Part shown: in pieces, positions 23,246 through 31,424 of the stretch
Numbering within the stretch: position 1 is the stretch's first letter
How the letters are laid out: every line of letters begins with the position of its first letter
Source of the DNA: Eubacteriales Family XIII. Incertae Sedis bacterium
GTDB taxonomy: Bacteria; Bacillota; Clostridia; Peptostreptococcales; Anaerovoracaceae
Assembly: GCA_031266025.1 (NCBI GenBank)
Contig: JAISBV010000047.1
Location: 1 to 33,260, forward strand
Direction of reading: 5' to 3'
Length of the DNA: 33,260 nucleotides
The notes under the pieces: model-generated
What the model saw: only the letters and a program-made list of their open reading frames with translations
The model's database searches: none
What the model was told of the DNA's origin: nothing
Position numbers and translations under genes: made by a program

Positions 23246-23445
23246 TGCCTGATAAATGTATGAGATGCGGAGGATATCATACGGGGTACTGCGATGACGG
23301 TTACCCATCATGTGGCGCAACACTGTATTTCCCGGACGGCAGCAAGCAGGTATTGACATTGCCTCCGCCGAGATATCCTCGATGGCGAAAAGTGCTGCGG
23401 TTCCTGCGCAGGATAACGGCACGATTAAAAGGAGCATTTACATGA
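23245..23445 (+). CDS. Small Cys-rich basic protein
   Basis: ATG 23245 overlaps the previous stop, with AGGGGGT upstream. The 66-residue product has C-x-x-C (CMRC), a His-Cys segment (YHTGYCDDGYPSC) that may bind zinc, and a very basic C-terminal helix (RWRKVLRFLRRITARLKG). It might bind nucleic acid. The longer upstream frame is a shadow. Confidence 0.58.
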   Translation: MPDKCMRCGGYHTGYCDDGYPSCGATLYFPDGSKQVLTLPPPRYPRWRKVLRFLRRITARLKGAFT

Positions 23446-23702
23446 AAAATCGTTTGATTGATTTGAACAACCATCTTTTCGCCGAAATAGAAAGACTCGG
23501 CGATGAAGACCTGAAGGGTGACGAACTGACAAAAGAGATCGAAAGGGCGCGTGCCATAACGGGTGTCGCATCGCAGATCATCGGAACCGGCACTCTGGCG
23601 TTGAGAGCGGCTACGGCGATGTCAAATTCCATTGACGCCGATTTCAGAGCGCCGTCGATGTTGCTTGAGGAACCGAAATGCGAAAATACACAAAAGAAAT
23701 GA
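23442..23702 (+). CDS. Conserved hypothetical phage protein
   Basis: The 86-residue protein starts MKNRLIDLNNHLFAEIERLG in an ATGA overlap. It contains LKGDELTKEIERARAITGVA and a predicted second helix with Ala/Gly, a pattern I recognise from many Bacillota phage genomes just before the late regulator. Function unknown. It overlaps the HNH gene that follows by 25 bases. Confidence 0.72.
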   Translation: MKNRLIDLNNHLFAEIERLGDEDLKGDELTKEIERARAITGVASQIIGTGTLALRAATAMSNSIDADFRAPSMLLEEPKCENTQKK

Positions 23703-24280
23703 TTGCGTGGCTTCGGGCCGACACGTCATATAAGGTTTGCGAGACGGTGAGGCTTTTTAATGAATTTTTCGATACGGATTACTCGCAATCATCAATCAAA
23801 GGAGCACTGGCAAATCACAAAATTAAGAGAACCGGCTTTGACGGCAGATTCCGGAAAGGAAACGTTCCTCACAACAAAGGCAAAAAAGGTGAACATTACA
23901 GCCCGGCGTCGGAGTTCAAACCCGGAAATATTCCCGCGAATCACAGACCCGTCGGTTCCGAACGTGTCAACGTAGATGGTTATGTGGAGATAAAAGTTGC
24001 CGAACCGAACCGATGGGGATTAAAACACCGAGTGGTTTGGGAGGCCACAAACGGAGAAATCCCCGAAAGCCATATAATCGTGTTCGCAGACGGCAACAAG
24101 CAAAACTTCGCGCTTGAAAATCTTGTGCTTGTGTCCAGAAAGCACGGGGCGGTAATCAATCACATGGGCATACCGTATGGGGATATTGATACACTGACCA
24201 CCGCATGCGCCGTTGCAGAACTTCATTCAAGCACATGGAACAGAACAAAAAGACGAAGGATTAAGGGGTTGACACAGTGA
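23678..24280 (+). CDS. HNH endonuclease signature protein
   Basis: The 200-residue protein has an N-terminal helix-turn-helix-like unit (MIAWLRADTSYKVCETVRLF to IKGALANHKI). A basic Lys/Gly-rich linker (NVPHNKGKKGEHY) and an HNH-like core (LKHRVVWEATNGEIPESHII, FADGNKQNFALENLVLVSR) follow. It probably cuts DNA; a homing or packaging-related role is possible. It starts inside the previous gene and ends in a GTGA overlap with the late regulator. Confidence 0.8.
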   Translation: MRKYTKEMIAWLRADTSYKVCETVRLFNEFFDTDYSQSSIKGALANHKIKRTGFDGRFRKGNVPHNKGKKGEHYSPASEFKPGNIPANHRPVGSERVNVDGYVEIKVAEPNRWGLKHRVVWEATNGEIPESHIIVFADGNKQNFALENLVLVSRKHGAVINHMGIPYGDIDTLTTACAVAELHSSTWNRTKRRRIKGLTQ

Positions 24281-24816
24281 AAGCGGACAGCAAAAAGGCA
24301 TCGGACGCGGCGCGGATCGGCGCCGAGGCGGCTCTCGACTTTTACGCCAAGGAGAAGCAAAAGGAAAAAAGGCGGCGAGCGGACAGACGCCTCAGAGACA
24401 CGAAGCGCTTGATGCGAAATTATCGCGAGATAAAAATACACGCCGGCGATGCCATTGCGTCACTGTCCGAGGTAGGTACCGAGGACTTTGATTTCTTCCA
24501 GCTCATCATGGAGGATCGCGCCGAAATCGACGTCTCGGCCATCGTCGTTTCCAGAGCCAAGTCAGCCGTCATACTTACCCACATAAGCGCGATGGTTGAA
24601 GCGTACAAGGTTATTTGTGCCGGGTCAAAAAAACCGGAAGATATGCGCAGATATCGCGTGCTCGACGCCTTTTGTCTGACCGATGATCCTCTATCCGCGC
24701 GGGAACTCGCAGACCGTGAAAACGTTGACACTCGAACGATTTACAAAGATTTTGACATAGCTTGCGAGAAGATGAGTGCGCTCCTTTTCGGCATTCAGTG
24801 GATCGAACGAGAATAG
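24277..24816 (+). CDS. Late gene regulator, ArpU/RinA-like
   Basis: The 179-residue protein (GTG start overlapping the HNH stop) ends with a helix-turn-helix, LSARELADRENVDTRTIYKD, preceded by a long helical region. Proteins of this size and position, last in the early operon and just before the packaging genes, are ArpU/RinA-type activators of late transcription. The closest family member cannot be named from sequence alone. The late promoter region follows. Confidence 0.72.
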   Translation: MKADSKKASDAARIGAEAALDFYAKEKQKEKRRRADRRLRDTKRLMRNYREIKIHAGDAIASLSEVGTEDFDFFQLIMEDRAEIDVSAIVVSRAKSAVILTHISAMVEAYKVICAGSKKPEDMRRYRVLDAFCLTDDPLSARELADRENVDTRTIYKDFDIACEKMSALLFGIQWIERE

Positions 24817-24888
24817 AGGGCAAAAAGAGGGCATTTACATTACGATGAATCCGTTGTATGCTGTATGAGTAAAATCTTGTCATAGCCA

Positions 24889-24920
24889 AGCGGCTCCCGA
24901 AAGGGGGCCGCTATTATTTT
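24889..24920 (+). terminator. Rho-independent terminator ending the early operon
   Basis: AGCGGCTCCC and GGGGGCCGCT pair over 10 bp (one G-T) around GAAA, followed by ATTATTTT. It lies 73 bases past the late regulator stop. The stretch to 25071 holds a small hairpin (CCGCGT/ACGCGG, 25004-25021), an AT-rich tract and one doubtful 40-codon frame. Confidence 0.75.
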
Positions 24921-25071
24921 GGAAAGGAGGTTTTCCGGTTTCGCGTTACTTCTTGCGCAATGCACACGCGATGACTTTCTCAACATCATGACAAAGGGCG
25001 TGACCGCGTATAGTAACGCGGAGCTCCTTGCCAAGCTGTAAAAAATAATTAAAATATTTTTTAAAAACCTC

Positions 25072-25100
25072 TTGACATATACATTTATGTATAGTAAAAT
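25072..25100 (+). promoter_or_regulatory. Strong promoter with a palindrome in its spacer
   Basis: TTGACA (25072-25077), 17 bases, TAAAAT (25095-25100). The spacer holds the perfect palindrome TATACATTTATGTATA (25078-25093), arms of 7 bp around TT. A dimeric regulator here would cover the promoter. The sequence differs from the GTTTAA operators at the lysogeny switch, implying another regulator. Confidence 0.8.
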
Positions 25101-25119
25101 AGTATCAGGAGGTGAGGAA

Positions 25120-25251
25120 ATGGGCAAGAAAAAAAGGAGCGGCAAGAGAAGCAAGAGTGACCAAGCAAACCTTACCGCTTCCTACATCAGCCTGACAGCG
25201 TCAATACTGGCACTGATAGCAGCGCTGATAGGACTACTGAGGGGGAGCTAA
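25120..25251 (+). CDS. 43-residue basic membrane peptide
   Basis: AGGAGG lies seven to eight bases before ATG 25120. The product begins MGKKKRSGKRSKSDQ, strongly basic, followed by one membrane helix (about 19-40; LTASILALIAALIGLL) and RGS. The design fits small toxic or holin-like peptides and type I toxin peptides. It has its own promoter and a hairpin at its stop, so it is a one-gene unit. Function is unproven. Confidence 0.65.
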   Translation: MGKKKRSGKRSKSDQANLTASYISLTASILALIAALIGLLRGS

Positions 25252-25262
25252 ACCCCCTCAGT
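25236..25262 (+). terminator. Hairpin overlapping the peptide stop codon
   Basis: ACTGAGGGGG and CCCCCTCAGT are perfect 10-bp arms around AGCTAAA, which includes the TAA stop. The T-run is weak (TTAAGATTATA), so it may stabilise the message 3' end or attenuate instead of terminating fully. Confidence 0.6.
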
Positions 25263-25287
25263 TAAGATTATACCACGCCCGTTGCCC

Positions 25288-25392
25288 ATGTCAATTATGA
25301 GAGTTGTATACTATATCGCAATAGCGTTGGCTGTACTTGCGATCATTCTGTCCGTCCGCAACATCTTACGCATCAAGCGGAGGGCACGATGA
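25288..25392 (+). CDS. 34-residue membrane peptide
   Basis: ATG 25288 (or 25297) begins MSIMRVVYYIAIALAVLAII, one membrane helix, followed by a basic tail (RNILRIKRRAR). No strong ribosome site is visible upstream. It ends in an ATGA overlap with the next gene, suggesting coupling. Its topology is opposite to the peptide before it (basic end last, not first). Confidence 0.45.
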   Translation: MSIMRVVYYIAIALAVLAIILSVRNILRIKRRAR

Positions 25393-25556
25393 ACGACGCA
25401 AAAACGCGCTACAACGCGAAGACCTACGAGGCTGTCACGGTTCAACTGCACAAGGAAAAGGACCGGGATATAATCGCCGCCATCAAAGCGCTTACGGACG
25501 AGGGCGGCAGCAAGACGGACGCCATCAAGCAGCTCCTGCGACGAGGCTTCCGGTAA
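25389..25556 (+). CDS. Small ribbon-helix-helix-like protein
   Basis: The 55-residue protein, in an ATGA overlap with the previous frame and preceded by GGAGGG, reads YNAKTYEAVTVQLHKEKDRD followed by two helices (DIIAAIKALTDEGG, KTDAIKQLLRRGF). This strand-helix-helix order is the ribbon-helix-helix DNA-binding pattern and is common in Bacillota phages. It could be the regulator of the palindrome at 25078-25093. Confidence 0.7.
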   Translation: MNDAKTRYNAKTYEAVTVQLHKEKDRDIIAAIKALTDEGGSKTDAIKQLLRRGFR

Positions 25557-25576
25557 GTCTCGACCATACACCAATG

Positions 25577-25604
25577 AAAGAGCCTTTCGGGGCTCTTTTT
25601 GTTT
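25577..25604 (+). terminator. Rho-independent terminator
   Basis: AAAGAGCC and GGCTCTTT form a perfect 8-bp stem around TTTCGG, followed by TTGTTTT. It ends the small-peptide unit just before the virion genes. Confidence 0.85.
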
Positions 25605-25625
25605 TGCCGCGAAGGAGGTACGGCC

Positions 25626-25817
25626 ATGATCTATCCGAGGGAGAATGCCACATACATGAAAAAAGGAAAACAGCTGGTACACCTGTACATCGACACGACG
25701 GACGACGTAACCGACCTTCCCGGCCTCGACACGGCCGCTCCGGGCAGTGACGCTTACTGCGTGGCCGCACAGGACGTATATATCTTGAGCGGCGCGGGAA
25801 CGTGGGAGGTACAGTAG
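25626..25817 (+). CDS. Small protein preceding the tail fibre gene
   Basis: GAAGGAGG precedes ATG 25626. The 63-residue product begins MIYPRENATYMKKGKQLVHL and ends VYILSGAGTWEVQ, strand-rich. It is typical of short proteins found next to phage tail fibre or receptor-binding genes. It ends two bases before the fibre start. Confidence 0.65.
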   Translation: MIYPRENATYMKKGKQLVHLYIDTTDDVTDLPGLDTAAPGSDAYCVAAQDVYILSGAGTWEVQ

Positions 25818-25819
25818 AG

Positions 25820-27763
25820 ATGGATTTGATTGCTCTTGCCCTTGCCATAAAAAAAGCAAAAAACTACACCGATGCCGCCGCGCTGGTCGGCGTACCCGTG
25901 AACTACCCGGAGGTTGACGCGGTAACGGGAACTTGGAGAGTTTTTGACCCGGTGGCCAACGCCTATATCGACACAGGTATCAAAGCGCACGGCACGGACG
26001 GAACCGATGGCCGGGACGGCGCTCCGGGGCCGGCCGAAATATCCGAGGCCACGGACGTTGAGGGCATAGACGACGGCAAGCTGCTTTGGGTCGAAGGCGG
26101 TAAGGTTGGGGGCATTTCCCCGTCCTCCGTAGGGGTGCTTACACCCGCCGAGATTAGGTATCTCGACAACCTGATCGGCGCCGACACCCTGAACAGAATT
26201 GTCTGGCAACTGACGGTCACCACAACGCAAATCGGCTCGATCACAACCGACTGGGTGTACCTGCAAATCATTCCGAGCTTTCTTGCAACAAGCGCAATAT
26301 GGGCCATAGTACACAATGACGGCTCGGTGCTTGCGCGGGACGGGCAACTGATCACATACACAAGCAATGAGTATGTTCAGACGCTTGTCGATGATGCTGG
26401 CAATGTGTTAAACAACAAATTTCACATACCGCCGGGGCTGACGGTTACGGACTTTGTCGGAAATCCATCGGGCGACCTCGACAACGTGCGGATAATCGTG
26501 GAGTTCGATATTCACGCGATTAAAGAGGTATTGGGCGATACGGACGCACTTAATACCGACAGCAAGATTGTGGTTCCGGCAATAAATGAACTGCGGGACA
26601 GCCTGTCCCGTATAGACGACAACGACAAGCTGCTCAGCTACAGCAATACAGGCGGTTGGCTGAACGGACTGACCAACGACACCCACGGCGGCCATATTCG
26701 CTTATTGGACAAGTTTGGTGCGGCGTTCTTGGATATCGACATAGCGGCCTACGGCAGCGGACTGGAAGCGGTATGCGCAATCGAATTCATTGGCGGCGAG
26801 TTCAGCGCAAGCAAGGCTTATTCGGCCGGCGACAGGGCGCATTATCGCGGCGCGGTAACACTGGACGGTTGGCCGGAAGTCACGGAATGCACCAGAGCCT
26901 ATACAGCCAATACGGACATCAGCGCGGGGGCTTGGAACCCGGCACAGTGGGACTTGCGCGACGACCAGATCAGCGGCGCTCAAATCGGCACCTACGCGCA
27001 GATCGCCAGAGACGGATTTATCTTTGTGGCAGTTCATCAAATGACGTGGGACCATGAGCCGACGATAGACGAATTCACGCCCGCCGACTGGTATCTGATT
27101 AACCGCTTGCCCACAGAGCCCGGCATATATGCGATATTCGTACTGGACAACGACACCGGCAAGGTGGGTTGGATTGCGGCCAAGGACTTATCGACGCTTA
27201 CCGGCACAACATCCATATCCATTGACCCGGAGGGCAACATATCGTTAATGCTGAACTCCAACGGCCTATTGAGCATGACAGACAACGGACTTCTGCTGAA
27301 ATGGAGCGAAGCAGATGGCGTATTGATGTTGGGAACGGATACGAACACCAAGCTCTACACTAAAGCTCAAGTCGATACGTTACTGGCCGCCAAACAAAAG
27401 AAGTTGGACTATTCGACCACGGAAGTCGCGACGGGCGAAACCTATATTGACGGTAAGCCGATTTACAGGCGCACGTTCACCGGGACCATGCCTGTAACCG
27501 CCGCCGATACGAAAGCAAGAATCACGCTGATGTCGGGCGTGGAAATGCTCGTCAATGTCTATGGGAATTTCATTAACATCGACGGCACGGGAACTGTCGC
27601 ACCGGTCAACGCATGGTATGAGGGCTTGTTGCTTGCAAGCATGAACAGCTCATTCTTCGTGGATGGCAGCGACATACTGAAACTGGCGTTCAAGTGCTCG
27701 GCGGCGATCACCGCCACGAGCAACATGACCTATGAGATAACATGTGAGTACACCAAGGCGTAG
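25820..27763 (+). CDS. Tail fibre / receptor-binding-like protein
   Basis: The 647-residue protein has an N-terminal helical tag, then a collagen-like segment (GTDGTDGRDGAPGP, about 63-76). A long strand-rich shaft (100-300) follows. Two carbohydrate-binding-like modules come next (AYSAGDRAHYRGAV to WNPAQWDL; IARDGFIFVAVHQMTW to FTPADWYL), with the Y-x-x-G-D and W-x-x-x-W aromatic patterns of CBM5/12-like domains. A coiled segment (LYTKAQVDTLLAAKQKKLDY) and a beta-rich C-terminal head (510-647) end the chain. GGAGG precedes ATG. The usual place for such a gene is downstream of tail genes. Confidence 0.75.
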   Translation: MDLIALALAIKKAKNYTDAAALVGVPVNYPEVDAVTGTWRVFDPVANAYIDTGIKAHGTDGTDGRDGAPGPAEISEATDVEGIDDGKLLWVEGGKVGGISPSSVGVLTPAEIRYLDNLIGADTLNRIVWQLTVTTTQIGSITTDWVYLQIIPSFLATSAIWAIVHNDGSVLARDGQLITYTSNEYVQTLVDDAGNVLNNKFHIPPGLTVTDFVGNPSGDLDNVRIIVEFDIHAIKEVLGDTDALNTDSKIVVPAINELRDSLSRIDDNDKLLSYSNTGGWLNGLTNDTHGGHIRLLDKFGAAFLDIDIAAYGSGLEAVCAIEFIGGEFSASKAYSAGDRAHYRGAVTLDGWPEVTECTRAYTANTDISAGAWNPAQWDLRDDQISGAQIGTYAQIARDGFIFVAVHQMTWDHEPTIDEFTPADWYLINRLPTEPGIYAIFVLDNDTGKVGWIAAKDLSTLTGTTSISIDPEGNISLMLNSNGLLSMTDNGLLLKWSEADGVLMLGTDTNTKLYTKAQVDTLLAAKQKKLDYSTTEVATGETYIDGKPIYRRTFTGTMPVTAADTKARITLMSGVEMLVNVYGNFINIDGTGTVAPVNAWYEGLLLASMNSSFFVDGSDILKLAFKCSAAITATSNMTYEITCEYTKA

Positions 27764-27837
27764 GACCGTAACGCGGAGGCGATCCGTGTCTGTAAAAAAA
27801 TAGGTTCTTTTGGGGCTTTATGATCTTGTGCGGGCTC

Positions 27838-27861
27838 GCCGACCCCGTTTCTGGGTCAGGC
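27838..27861 (+). repeat. Hairpin ahead of the HNH gene
   Basis: GCCGACCC and GGGTC-A-GGC form an 8-bp stem with one bulged base around CGTTTCT. No T-run follows. The gap 27764-27918 also has TAAAAAAATAGG and repeated GGGTC units. It may be a 3' structure for the fibre message or part of the homing element. Confidence 0.4.
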
Positions 27862-27918
27862 TCCGGGTCGAAAATCGCAGAACTTTAATTGGAATTTGTC
27901 TTGAAAAGGAGAAGCATT

Positions 27919-28518
27919 ATGGGACGCGCAGATTTGACAGGCCAGCGTTTCGGAAGATTGATCGCGATTAACTGTGTCGGAACTGACAAATGGCACAGAT
28001 CATTGTGGCATTGCAAATGCGATTGCGGGAAAGAAGTCACTGCCAACTGCGGCAACTTAAATCGGGGAGCCGTCCGCAGTTGCGGTTGCTTGAAGGGCGG
28101 TTACGTAACTCACGGCGATTCAAAAACCCGTCTGTACAGCATTTACCACGGCATCATCAGGCGCACGGAGGATTCAAAGCGTAAGGAGTACAAAGACTAC
28201 GGCGGTCGCGGAATCCGCATGTGCGGCGAGTGGCGAACCAGCTACGAAGCCTTTAGGGAATGGGCGCATGCGAACGGATATAACGACAGCCTGTCGATTG
28301 ATCGAATCGACAATGACGGCGATTATTCACCGTCAAATTGCAGATGGTCGGGCCGTAACGAACAGGCGAACAACCGCAACGATACAGTGTATCTTACCAA
28401 AGACGGCGTTAGAAAATCCGTCAGCGATTGGGCAAGAGAAACAGGCGTTCCCTATGCCAAACTGAAAAAGAGGGTAAGGCTCGGTTGGTCGGACGAAAGA
28501 GTGCTCTGCGCGCAATAA
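27919..28518 (+). CDS. HNH-type homing endonuclease
   Basis: AAAAGGAG precedes ATG 27919. The 199-residue protein has Cys pairs (WHCKCDCGKEVTANC, RSCGCLKG) and a core YKDYGGRGIRMCGEWRTSYE then SIDRIDNDGDYSPSNCRWSG, which recur in free-standing phage homing endonucleases of the HNH type. The end contains a helix-turn-helix-like SVSDWARETGVPYAKLKKRV. It splits the fibre gene from the terminase genes and is the fourth HNH protein here. Confidence 0.85.
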   Translation: MGRADLTGQRFGRLIAINCVGTDKWHRSLWHCKCDCGKEVTANCGNLNRGAVRSCGCLKGGYVTHGDSKTRLYSIYHGIIRRTEDSKRKEYKDYGGRGIRMCGEWRTSYEAFREWAHANGYNDSLSIDRIDNDGDYSPSNCRWSGRNEQANNRNDTVYLTKDGVRKSVSDWARETGVPYAKLKKRVRLGWSDERVLCAQ

Positions 28519-28544
28519 TTCGGAATTAAAGGAGAGTGATATTT

Positions 28545-29177
28545 GTGCCGGCTCAGAAAAAGCAGGACGTGATTGTAGAGGACGGCGCCGTATACGTGCT
28601 GCGTGCCGGCACTCCCGTGTATGTCAAGACGGCCGACATTTGCGCCATGACGGGAAAGAGCAATCAATGGATCGGGCAGCTCGTCAGTCAGGGTACGCTC
28701 AACAAGCGATCCACTCCGTACGGCGCGATGTTCGACCAAACCGCCGCGATGCGCGCCTATTGCGACGACATGGAAAGACGCGCGGATTCCAAAGAGAAAA
28801 AAGCTCTGGCGGAGGCCGAAAAGGATAAGCTCGACACTGAAATCGTCATCAAAAAATCAAAGGCTGTCGTGGCGAAACTTGAGGCCAGAGAACTGCTTGG
28901 CAAAATGCACCGCAGCGAAGACGTTGCCGCCATGACCGAGGATTTGATATACGCGATTCGCGGTATGCTCGTCGCGCTTCCGGGGCGTCTCGCGGTGGAT
29001 GCGGCAGGTGCGGAAACACCTGCGGAGGCATCCGAAACCATCCGTCAAGAGGTCTACAAGGTCATGGACGAACTGTCGCGTTACAGGTATGACCCCGCAA
29101 AGTACGAAGAGCGTGTCCGAGAGCGCAAGAAATGGAGCGCGTCGGAAGGCGGTGATCCGAACGAAGAACAAGACTGA
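28545..29177 (+). CDS. terS: Terminase small subunit (Nu1-like)
   Basis: GTG 28545 is ten bases from AAAGGAG; GTG 28536 is too close. The 210-residue protein has an N-terminal helix-turn-helix (VKTADICAMTGKSNQWIGQL), a long charged coiled coil (75-115) and a C-terminal helical part that binds the large subunit. It recognises packaging sites at the cos or pac region. It overlaps the large subunit gene by 26 bases, as is common. Confidence 0.86.
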   Translation: MPAQKKQDVIVEDGAVYVLRAGTPVYVKTADICAMTGKSNQWIGQLVSQGTLNKRSTPYGAMFDQTAAMRAYCDDMERRADSKEKKALAEAEKDKLDTEIVIKKSKAVVAKLEARELLGKMHRSEDVAAMTEDLIYAIRGMLVALPGRLAVDAAGAETPAEASETIRQEVYKVMDELSRYRYDPAKYEERVRERKKWSASEGGDPNEEQD

Positions 29178-31083
29178 TACAGACCGCCTGAACGAAGTCG
29201 TGGCAAGGGCGGTTGCCGGAATAAAGCCGCCCGAGAATCTGACCGTCTCGGAATGGGCCGATACAAAACGGCGCCTGTCGCCCGAGGCCAGCGCGGAGCC
29301 GGGGCCGTGGCGAACATACCGAACTCCGTATCTCAAGGAGCCGATGGATGCATTTACCGATCCCAAAGTTCGGCGCGAGGTCATGGTATCAGGATCCCAA
29401 ATCGGCAAGTCGGAGTTTGAAAACAATGTCATCGGATACATCATTGACCAAGACCCGGGCAGTATCCTTTTCATTCACCCGACAACGATAGACAGCAAGG
29501 AATATTCCAAGTTGCGCATCGCGCCGATGATAAGAGATACGCCGTCTTTGCGCAAGAAAGTATCCGATCCCAAAAGTCGCGACAGCGGGAATACCATTTT
29601 GCAAAAGATGTATCCGGGCGGCATCCTCACGATGTGCGGATCGACGGAAGCGCATGCGCTCGCGTCCAAGCCGATCAGATACGTCATAGGCGATGAAAGG
29701 GATCGGTGGGCGCCGAGCGCAGGAACCGAGGGTGATCCGTGGGAACTTGCCCGCGCCAGACAGCTCACGTTTTACAACGCGAAAGCCGTGGAGGTTTCGA
29801 CGCCCACGATTAAAAACGCGAGCGCGATAGCGAGATCGTTTGCAGAGGGAACCATGGAAAGATGGTGTACGAAATGCCCTCATTGCGGCGAGCATAGCAA
29901 TATTGTGTTCGCCGACATCCGATTTGAACACGAGGAACGAATTGTTGCAGGTGAAAAGACGTTCAAAGTTCTGAGTGTTTGGTATGTGTGTCCCGAGTGC
30001 GGCTGTATAAGCTTCGAGCGGGAGATGAAAAAGCAGCCGGCAAAATGGATTGCGGAAAATCCAGCCGCTTACGAACAAGGCGTTCGTTCGTTTTGGCTCA
30101 ACGCTTTTGTTTCGCCGTGGGTAACGTGGGAATCAATCGTCCTTGATTATCTCAAGGCCATAGGCGATTCAAGGAAGCTGCAGGTCATATACAACACCCG
30201 ATTCGGAGAACTGTGGGAGAACCGCGGCGATCTCGAAAATGAGGATGATCTGCTTGCACGACGCGAGGACTACGAAGCGGAGCTGCCCGATGGCGTACTC
30301 GTACTGACCTGCGGCGTGGACACGCAGGACGACCGCCTTGAATATGAGGTTGTCGGATTCGGGCATTTCGGTGAAAGTTGGGGAATCAAAAAGGGCATCA
30401 TCATGGGGCGTCCCGACGAGGACGACGTCTGGGCGGATCTCGATGATGTCACAAGTCACGTTTACAGATTCGCGTCCGGCGTGGGACTGCGCATATCATT
30501 GACGTTCGTGGACGAGGGCGGTCACTTTACGCAGGATGTAAGGCTGCGTTGCTCGGCGCGACTTCGCAGAAATGTATTTGCGATTGCCGGCAGCAACAGG
30601 CACGACGATCCATACACCGCTCCGCCGAAAAAGCAGAAGATCGTCATCGACGGAAAAGTCGTGGGGCTGTGTTGGCAGTATCGTATCGGCGTCGACGCGG
30701 GAAAACAAATCATCACGGACAATCTCAAAGTGCAAACACCGGGCAGCAGGTACATCCACTTCCCTCGCCGCGACGATTACGGCCCGGCGTATTTTGCGGG
30801 GCTCCTTTCGGAGCGGCTTGAGTACAACATCAAGAAAAAACAACCGTGGGAGTGGGTAAAATTGCCGGGCCATGAGAGGAACGAGGCTCTTGACTGCCGC
30901 AACTATGCACTTGCGGCGGTTCGTGCGCTTGCGCCCGATTTCGACGCGGCGGACAGGCGGCTCAAATCAGCAAAGACGGGCCAAAGCTCTGCGGCAGCGA
31001 CAGCGACGAAACCCGCCGCAAAGAAGGCCCGTAAGCCGAAGTCCGATGGACCCAGTACGAAGAAACATTACGACGATTGGTAG
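29152..31083 (+). CDS. terL: Terminase large subunit, GpA family
   Basis: The 643-residue protein (GTG 29152) has Walker A VSGSQIGKSE (79-88) and an acidic motif VIGDERDRW (about 186-194) as Walker B. A zinc-like CPHCGEHSN with later CPECGC follows. The C-terminal nuclease starts at LTCGVDTQDDRLEYEVVGF (Asp of the RNase H-like fold), and LPGHERNEALDCRNYALAA is the signature of the lambda GpA family (Phage_GpA). It packages DNA using ATP and cuts it at the ends. Length matches GpA. Confidence 0.95.
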   Translation: MIRTKNKTDTDRLNEVVARAVAGIKPPENLTVSEWADTKRRLSPEASAEPGPWRTYRTPYLKEPMDAFTDPKVRREVMVSGSQIGKSEFENNVIGYIIDQDPGSILFIHPTTIDSKEYSKLRIAPMIRDTPSLRKKVSDPKSRDSGNTILQKMYPGGILTMCGSTEAHALASKPIRYVIGDERDRWAPSAGTEGDPWELARARQLTFYNAKAVEVSTPTIKNASAIARSFAEGTMERWCTKCPHCGEHSNIVFADIRFEHEERIVAGEKTFKVLSVWYVCPECGCISFEREMKKQPAKWIAENPAAYEQGVRSFWLNAFVSPWVTWESIVLDYLKAIGDSRKLQVIYNTRFGELWENRGDLENEDDLLARREDYEAELPDGVLVLTCGVDTQDDRLEYEVVGFGHFGESWGIKKGIIMGRPDEDDVWADLDDVTSHVYRFASGVGLRISLTFVDEGGHFTQDVRLRCSARLRRNVFAIAGSNRHDDPYTAPPKKQKIVIDGKVVGLCWQYRIGVDAGKQIITDNLKVQTPGSRYIHFPRRDDYGPAYFAGLLSERLEYNIKKKQPWEWVKLPGHERNEALDCRNYALAAVRALAPDFDAADRRLKSAKTGQSSAAATATKPAAKKARKPKSDGPSTKKHYDDW

Positions 31084-31093
31084 GTGATTGTAT

Positions 31094-31348
31094 ATGGATA
31101 AAGTCGAAATCCGCGCACGGCTTGCGTTTTATCAAGATGCGCTTACAAAGCTAAGGGCTGCTTATCTTGCTCTTTTGGACGGTCGCGTGAAAAGCTACGT
31201 GATTCAGGATCGACAGCTCACCCGCTTTGACATAGATACGCTGCGCGATGAAATATCGGAAGCGGAGAAAAAGGTTGACGAACTCTCCGCACAGCTCAAA
31301 GGGGGAAAACCGCGAAAGGCTTTCGGGGTGATCCCGTGTGATTGGTAG
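31094..31348 (+). CDS. gpW/DUF6148-like head-tail joining protein
   Basis: TAGGTGAT precedes ATG 31094. The 84-residue protein reads ARLAFYQDALTKLRAAYLAL, then YVIQDRQLTRFDIDTLRDEI, the strand-and-helix order of gpW and DUF6148 proteins, which sit between terminase and portal genes in lambda-like phages. gpW plugs the portal after packaging. The function is inferred from position and pattern. Confidence 0.75.
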   Translation: MDKVEIRARLAFYQDALTKLRAAYLALLDGRVKSYVIQDRQLTRFDIDTLRDEISEAEKKVDELSAQLKGGKPRKAFGVIPCDW

Positions 31349-31372
31349 GGTATTACCCGCAAGGGTTTACCG

Positions 31373-31424
31373 CAGGTTGCTCGGCGAAGTTTAACTCCTT
31401 TCGTCTCCGAGCAGCCTGTTTTTT
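31373..31424 (+). terminator. Strong hairpin with T-run between gpW-like and portal genes
   Basis: CAGGTTGCTCGG (31373-31384) and CCGAGCAGCCTG (31407-31418) form a 12-bp stem with one T-G pair around a 22-base loop that has its own CGAA/TTCG stem. TTTTTT follows. A small ACCC-GCAA-GGGT hairpin lies just upstream. It looks like a full terminator inside the late operon. Confidence 0.75.

Noticed and set aside
24919-25041. 40-codon TTG frame between terminator and promoter
   Set aside because: The start overlaps the terminator T-run and lies upstream of its own AAAGGAGG; no similarity seen.
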